Positions 57,671-64,000 of a stretch of DNA of 64,000 bases are shown here, piece after piece. This DNA is from Mytilus galloprovincialis (lineage: Eukaryota; Mollusca; Bivalvia; Mytilida; Mytilidae). The stretch lies in contig NC_134844.1 of the NCBI RefSeq assembly GCF_965363235.1, forward strand, positions 95,566,664 to 95,630,663. The letters are read 5' to 3'. The position numbers and the translations under genes were made by a program. The notes under the pieces were generated by a model. The model saw only the letters and a list, made by a program, of their open reading frames with translations, did no database searches and was not told the origin of the DNA. Each line of letters opens with the position of its first letter. Position 1 is the first letter of the stretch.

Positions 57671-57882
57671 TACTGTGAATTCATTATTATTCGTTGGATA
57701 CCAATTTTCGTGGATTTCGTGGGTACCGGGAAACCATGAATTTAAATATTCAACGAATTGCAAATTTTCTAAAGGAATATATGCATTCTTTGTGGAAACC
57801 ACGAAATTAAATACCCACGAATATGCAAGTTTCCCTCAAACCAGGAAAATTGGTACCCACGAAAATAAATGAATCCACAGTA
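57671..57882. mobile_element. MITE with TACTGTGAATTCATT ends, copy 3
   Basis: TACTGTGAATTCATTATTAT and AAAATAAATGAATCCACAGTA-type ends with ACCAATTTTCGTGGATTTC and GGAAAATTGGTACCCACG inside. Same family as 31441-31653. Confidence 0.78.
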
Positions 57883-57989
57883 TTGCAAAAATAAGAACTC
57901 CCATTCTGATATCTGATACATTTCCTGACATTATATTTAATCTCTACTTTTAGTTTGTCATGTCAAACAAAATCTCAATGATACACAGG

Positions 57990-58160
57990 CCTATATAGAG
58001 GGTTTTTCAGAGGGCCTGCCCCCCCTCCTCTTTTAGGGAAAATTTTGTTGATTATGTAGAGAATCAATGAAGCATGACTGGAGCGGGCCCCTCTTAGCCT
58101 TAGAGTTTTAGGCAGTCAGTAGGCCCCCTCTTATGAAAATTTCTGGATCTGTCGCTGATA
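57990..58160 (-). repeat. 'GGATCCAGAAATTTTC' dispersed repeat, inverted fragment
   Basis: The right side ATGAAAATTTCTGGATCTG is the complement of the family start seen at 1640, and AATCAATGAAGCATGACTGG is the complement of its middle. No coding. Confidence 0.6.
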
Positions 58161-58561
58161 AATGTTTGCACTAATTCTCTGAGTTTACAGAATTTAAGAG
58201 AATATTGACAATCTGGCCATTGTTAATTGTCTCTGCTCTAAGTTAAAGCTTCTTTTTTTTAACTCTTGTTTAACACTTATTCATGTTATTCTGTATATAC
58301 AAGGATAACAGAATTATTTACCTTAATGTTTTATTCAATACCAGTATATTTTACAATTTTAAATTTTAAACATTCTTGTAATAGAATTGTTATTTTATTT
58401 TTTGTGATAATTAATTTATGTTATTTTTGAAATAAATGTTGATGTTTCACCACTTTTTGTCCATAGTTAGTTAATATCAAAAGGACACAAGTTGAGCTCA
58501 GCAAGATTAAAGACAGGGTGGCTAATAAATATTGGTGTTGACAACGGATAACTGATTAACA

Positions 58562-58722
58562 TATAAACCGGTTAACCATGGAAAGGACCAAATATGGAAC
58601 ACCAAAAACCCTGATCAGTTAACTAAAATGTACTTTAGTTTTTATTAACCATCGAAAGGACCAAATATGGAACACCAAAAACCCTGATCAGTTAACTAAA
58701 ATGTACTTTAGTTTTGATAAAT
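58562..58722 (+). repeat. Two-copy 73-bp tandem duplication
   Basis: GGAAAGGACCAAATATGGAA, CACCAAAAACCCTGATCAGT and TAACTAAAATGTACTTTAGT occur twice back to back, nearly identical. Confidence 0.9.
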
Positions 58723-58889
58723 TTGAAGTAAATATCATTTACATATTTTTTTTAATTTTAAATCAATTGTCTTGCTACTATATTTGAACCTGCATGTATG
58801 TATGCTACCTCCATCGTCCAAAACTTTGTCATACCTTAAACGAGATGCAGACTTAAAAATGATGAAATACCAAATATGTGAATGGAATA

Positions 58890-59035
58890 AATGAGAATGG
58901 AAATGGGGAATATGTCTTAGAGACAATAACCCAACTAAAGAGCAGACAACAGCCGAAGGCCACCAATGGGTATTAACACAGCGAGAAAATCCCGCACCCA
59001 GAGGTAGTTCTCAACTGGCCCCTAAATAAAAATGT
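58890..59035 (-). repeat. Inverted fragment of the 'CATTTCCATTCTC' dispersed repeat
   Basis: GAGAATGGAAATGGGGAATA, CACAGCGAGAAAATCCCGCA and AACTGGCCCCTAAAT are complementary to the end of the element at 11890-12520. Confidence 0.65.
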
Positions 59036-59089
59036 AGGCTGAGTGGTCAAGATAAACATGCATAATCATCTCAAAATGAAACTCTCTAC

Positions 59090-59408
59090 AAAATTATTCT
59101 CAACACAAGAAAAACAAATTGAAACACTTCTAAGAACATGTATAACACTGGAAAAACAAATTGAAACACTCCTGATTTTATTTTGTAACAGCTGAAAAAC
59201 AAATTGAAACGGACCACAGAATTTTTGTTACACCAGAAAAACAAATTGAAACACTTCACAGAATTTTCTGTAATACCAGAAAAACAAATTGAAACACTCC
59301 ATAGAATTTTCTGTAACACTAGAAAAACAAATTGTAACACTTCACAGAATATTCTGTAACACCAGAAAAACAAATTGTAACACTTCACAGAAAATTCTGT
59401 AACACCAG
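59090..59408 (+). repeat. 43-bp minisatellite, about 7 copies
   Basis: Units CACCAGAAAAACAAATTGAA plus ACACTTCACAGAATTTTCTGTAA with moderate variation (ACAGAATTTTCTGT is palindromic). An open minus frame here is repeat-derived. Confidence 0.92.
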
Positions 59409-59659
59409 ACTTAAGTTTGTAGGGTCATCGAGCTCAAAATTTTTAACCTGAAGTTATTCTAAACGCTGTAGTAATATGGTAGTATTGAGAGTATAAAATT
59501 ATTAAAAGCAAAATTTCACCAGGAATGCTCAAAGCCTAGCATTAGAATTACAAGGATATACTTCAATCCATTGTGTCATAAAACCATGCATTTGAAGAAT
59601 ACTTTAGATGAGAAACAATTCATCTTAAATAGAGAATAACTGGTAAATATAATAAAGCC

Positions 59660-60130
59660 AGATGTCTCACCAAGATTAACAACAGGGTGGCTGTGTAAAT
59701 ATTACAAATTACTGACAGGGTGGCTGTGTAAATACTAGTATTACAAATTACTGACAGGGTGGCTGTGTAAATACTAGTATTACAAATTACTGACAGGGTG
59801 GCTGTGTAAATAATACAAATTACTGACAGGGTGGCTGTGTAAATAATACAAATTACTGACAGGGTGGCTGTGTAAATATTACAAATTACTGACAGGGTGG
59901 CTGTGTAAATACTAGTATCACAAATTACTGACAGGGTGGCTGTGTAAATACTAGTACATGTATTACAAACTACTGACAGGGTGGCTGTGTATATATAAGG
60001 CCATGTGTCTCACCAAGATGACTGATGGGTGGCTGTGTCAACATTGTAAAGCCTCATGTCTCTCCAAAATTACTGACAGGGTGGCTGTGACAATATTACA
60101 AATTACTGACAGGGTGGCTTTGTATATATC
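59660..60130 (+). repeat. 33/39-bp minisatellite, about 12 copies
   Basis: Units ACAGGGTGGCTGTGTAAATA plus (CTAGTA)TTACAAATTACTG; an optional CTAGTA hexamer distinguishes the two unit lengths. It ends in more diverged copies. Confidence 0.93.
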
Positions 60131-60229
60131 ATAATTCTTAGCAATGAGGAGCAGTTGATAATATACACTTAATACACAACAGGAGTGCCAATGTTGAAAT
60201 GTCAGGCCTGTTTACTTATCCTTGATTTC

Positions 60230-61078
60230 ATATCAAGTCTGTAATATGAAGGTTTAACTGCCAGTATCACGTTCAATTAACAATATCAATGCTCTATGAA
60301 AATGAGGTTTAGGTCTGATGATTCATGTTAGATAGACATTAGTACACCTTCAATAATTCCATACACCAAATATAGTGGTCCTATCACTAATAATACCAGA
60401 GAAACAGATCAAACCACAAAATCTTTAATTTGACCAATGAACCATGAACATGAGGTCATATGAACCCCACCAGATAGATATGTGCACCTTGTAGTATCCA
60501 ATAAACTGACAAAATTATAAAAGCTTATCATTGACCATTGAAGAATGAAAACAAGGTTGAATTCATATGAACCCTGCCAGACAGACATGCATATACACCC
60601 AACAATTGTTCTTTATTCCAAATATGATTAACTTATTGTTTATATTATCTGAGAAATAAACCAATCCACAAAAACTTACATTGTCTAATGATAAAAAAGA
60701 GGTTCAAATAACACCTGCCAATTTATAGCCATGTACACCTTACCATTATTACATGCACCAAATACAGTATAGTGGGTTATTTTCGCAGTTGTAAAATTTC
60801 ACGATTTCCATTTAATAATATAGACGAAATATTTTGGCAAATTTAAAACTTTTATCAATACCTCTTTACGAACCTTTTAAATTGGCAGAGTTTATTTTGG
60901 CAATTTTGTTCTATACGTGAAATGAGTCAAAATTTACACCCTGCATAAATAACCCACTAAACCGTATAGTAGACCTACAGCTTATATTATCTTAGATATT
61001 CACCAAGAAAACTCAACATGGTTCCCTGATCCATGAGATGAGGTTGAGGTAAAGTTGATAGGAAGAAGCATCTTTTTT
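60230..61078 (+). repeat. Dispersed repeat of about 140-160 bp diverged units, about 4-5 copies, with an inserted MITE
   Basis: Phrases of the type ACCATGAACATGAGGTCATA, ACCCTGCCAGACAGACAT and CACCAAATATAGTGG recur about every 150 bases with much divergence. A smaller element with TAGTGGGTTATTTTCGC and GCATAAATAACCCACTA ends (about 60770-60959) interrupts the last unit. The region leads directly into the 24-bp array. No coding. Confidence 0.65.
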
Positions 61079-61083
61079 CAAGT

Positions 61084-63570
61084 AGTCACTGAACCAAAGG
61101 ACATATCAAAGACTGAACCAAAGGACATATCAAAGACTGAACCAAAGGACATATCAATGACTGAACCAAAGGACATATCAATGACTGAACCAAAGGACAT
61201 ATCAAAGACTGAACCAAAGGACATATCAAAGACTGAACCAAAAGACATATCAAAGACTGAACCAAAGGACATATCAATGACAGAACCAAAGGACATATCA
61301 ATGACTGAACCAAAGGACATATCAATGACTGAACCAAAGGACATATCAAAGACTGAACCAAAGGACATATCAAAGACTGAACCAAAGGACTTATCATAGA
61401 CTGAACCAAAGGACATATCAAAGACTGAACCAAAGGACATATCAAAGACTGAACCAAAAGACATATCACAGACTGAACCAAAGGACATATCAAAGACTGA
61501 ACCAAAGGACATATCAAAGACTGAACCAAAGCACATATCAAAGACTGAAGCAAAGGACATATCAAAGACTGAACCAAAGGACATATCAATGACAGAACCA
61601 AAGGACTTATCAAAGACTGAACCAAAGCACATATCAAAGACTGAACCAAAGGACATATCAATGACAGAACCAAAGGACTTATCAAAGACTGAACCAAAGG
61701 ACATATCAATGACAGAACCAAAGCACATATCAAAGACTGAACCAAAGCACATATCAAAGACTGAACCAAAGGACATATCAAAGACTGAACCAAAGGACAT
61801 ATCAAAGACTGAACCAAAGGACTTATCAAAGACTGAAGCAAAGGACATATCAAAGACTGAACCAAAGGACATATCAAAGACTGAACCAAAGGACATATCA
61901 CAGACTGAACCAAAGGACATATCAAAGACTGAACCAAAGGACATATCAATGACAGAACCAAAGCACATATCAAAGACTGAACCAAAGCACATATCAAAGA
62001 CTGAACCAAAGGACATATCAAAGACTGAACCAAAGGACATATCAAAGACTGAACCAAAGCACATATCAAAGACTGAACCAAAGCACATATCAAAGACTGA
62101 ACCAAAGCACATATCAAAGACTGAACCAAAGGACATATCAAAGACTGAACCAAAGCACATATCAAAGACTGAACCAAAGGACATATCAAAGACTGAACCA
62201 AAGGACTTATCAAAGACTGAACCAAAGGACATATCAAAGACTGAACCAAAGGACATATCAATGACAGAACCAAAGGACATATCAAAGACTGAAGCAAAGG
62301 ACATATCAAAGACTGAACCAAAGGACATATCAATGACAGAACCAAAGGACTTATCAAAGACTGAACCAAAGCACATATCACAGACTGAACCAAAGGACAT
62401 ATCAAAGACTGAACCAAAGCACATATCAATGACAGAACCAAAGGACATATCAAAGACTGAACCAAAGGACATATCAAAGACTGAACCAAAGGACATATCA
62501 AAGACTGAACCAAAGGACATATCAAAGACTGAACCAAAGGACATATCAAAGACTGAAGCAAAGGACATATCAAAGACTGAACCAAAGGACATATCAATGA
62601 CAGAACCAAAGCACATATCAAAGACTGAACCAAAGCACATATCAAAGACTGAACCAAAGGACATATCAAAGACTGAACCAAAGGACATATCAAAGACTGA
62701 ACCAAAGGACATATCAAAGACTGAACCAAAGGACATATCAAAGACTGAACCAAAGGACATATCAAAGACTGAACCAAAGGACATATCAAAGACTGAACCA
62801 AAGGACATATCAAAGACTGAACCAAAGGACATATCACAGACTGAACCAAAAGACATATCAAAGACTGAACCAAAGGACATATCAAAGACTGAACCAAAGG
62901 ACATATCAATGACTGAACCAAAGGACATATCAAAGACTGAACCAAAGGACATATCACAGACTGAACCAAAGGACATATCAAAGACTGAACCAAAGGACAT
63001 ATCAAAGACTGAACCAAAAGACATATCAAAGACTGAACCAAAGGACATATCAAAGACTGAACCAAAGGACATATCAATGACAGAACCAAAGGACATATCA
63101 AAGACTGAACCAAAGCACATATCAAAGACTGAACCAAAGGACATATCAAAGACTGAACCAAAGGACATATCAAAGACTGAACCAAAAGACATATCAAAGA
63201 CTGAACCAAAGGACATATCAAAGAATGAACCAAAGGACATATCAAAGACTGAACCAAAAGACATATCACAGACTGAACCAAAGGACATATCAAAGACTGA
63301 ACCAAAGGACATATCAAAGACTGAACCAAATCACATATCAAAGACTGAACCAAAGCACATATCAAAGACTGAACCAAAGCACATATCAAAGACTGAACCA
63401 AAGGACATATCAAAGACTGAACCAAAAGACATATCAAAGACTGAACCAAAGGACATATCAAAGACTGAACCAAAAGACATATCAAAGACTGAACCAAAGG
63501 ACATATCAAAGACTGAACCAAAGCACATATCAAAGACTGAACCAAAGGACATATCAAAGACTGAAACTTG
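61084..63570 (+). repeat. 24-bp minisatellite, about 103 copies (2.5 kb)
   Basis: Unit ACTGAACCAAAGGACATATC plus AAAG. As 24 is a multiple of three and the unit has no stop in several frames, long open frames exist on both strands: plus reads TEPKDISK repeats, minus reads DMSFGSVF or ICPLVQSL repeats. The same few variant positions recur (GAC/CAC, AAG/ATG, ACT/ACA, CCA/GCA), mostly changing amino acids, and one plus-strand unit carries a stop. No splice sites, unique domain or signal peptide flank it. I treat it as non-coding satellite DNA, though coding cannot be excluded. Confidence 0.9.
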
Positions 63571-63589
63571 TAAACATAACAAAGTGTAA

Positions 63590-64000
63590 AGTATCTAGGT
63601 CTTCTACCTTCTGAAATATTAAAAGTTATTTGTCAACCACGCCACTGCCAGATCACTGGCTGTTGAAATATCTTGTTTTCTAGACAAAAACATAACAAAC
63701 ACGCGTTACTTTTATATTTTTATTTCTATTCCTCTTTTGACAGAGCTAAGCTCCTATACAATTAAGAAAACTTCAACATTTGTAAAATTTCTAACAAAGC
63801 TAAATAGCTTGCAAATGCACTGACTTAAAAAAAAGACTTGTATGATTCAAATGATATATTGGCTTAAACCTCACAAAATAATTAAATATATATATATATA
63901 GATGATTTGAAGGAAAGGAGAGTTAGGTTAAATGAGACTACCCTATACAGCTCTGGTTGATATGGTAATTTCAAGCCATAAAAAAAGGTCATTTTGGGCT
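63590..64000. other. AT-rich DNA, nothing recognised
   Basis: Contains a TA microsatellite near 63885. No exon, RNA gene or element end was identified. Confidence 0.4.

Noticed and set aside
61086-63557. Very long open frames on the minus strand and a 666-codon plus frame
   Set aside because: They follow from a 24-bp unit without stops; no unique domain, splice signal or codon-type constraint supports a gene.

Overview
The window looks like nuclear DNA of a marine bivalve, most likely a mussel (Mytilus-like). The reasons are strong AT-richness, small animal exons with GT..AG introns, bivalve-type dispersed repeats recurring many times, and many miniature inverted-repeat transposons (MITEs) and minisatellites. 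No reverse transcriptase, integrase, capsid or envelope coding was seen, and no bacterial-type operon or CRISPR array.

Four host genes can be assembled exon by exon, with reading phase conserved at every junction used. (1) 206-2484, minus: two exons of an RCC1-repeat protein matching SERGEF (DelGEF); the gene runs off the left edge and its first exon was not found. (2) 8550-16634, plus: complete coding region of NFYA, the CCAAT-binding subunit of NF-Y (7 coding exons, 565 aa). (3) 27658-41139, minus: complete mitochondrial single-stranded DNA-binding protein SSBP1 (6 coding exons, 164 aa). (4) 41414-54915, plus: complete phospholipid (lipid) phosphate phosphatase of the PLPP/LPP family (6 exons, 291 aa). 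SERGEF and NFYA are divergent around an inverted repeat. NFYA and SSBP1 converge on a gene-poor stretch at about 17.8-27.4 kb. SSBP1 and PLPP are head to head, with only 274 bases between their start codons.

The rest is repeats: about 16 minisatellites with units of 24-60 bp (including a 2.5 kb array of a 24-bp unit at 61.08-63.57 kb), one tRNA-derived SINE with a perfect target-site duplication, a hAT-type element, several elements with GG..CC ends and 3-bp TNA target sites (PIF/Harbinger-like), and several other MITE families. Two insertions sit beside a tandem copy of their own empty site.

The most unusual signal is that three of the four genes carry local duplications that begin or end across an exon-intron junction. 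These are: NFYA exon 6 plus its donor (seven extra 120-bp copies in the intron), PLPP exon 2 plus donor (two extra 90-bp copies, all open in frame), PLPP exon 5 (one degenerate copy), SSBP1 exon 5 plus acceptor, SSBP1 exon 3 plus acceptor, and possibly the acceptor of the last NFYA exon. NFYA also has an in-frame 60-bp coding repeat in its activation domain. This points to a local duplication process acting at exon borders and duplicating splice sites; PLPP exon 2 could give a real protein-length isoform.
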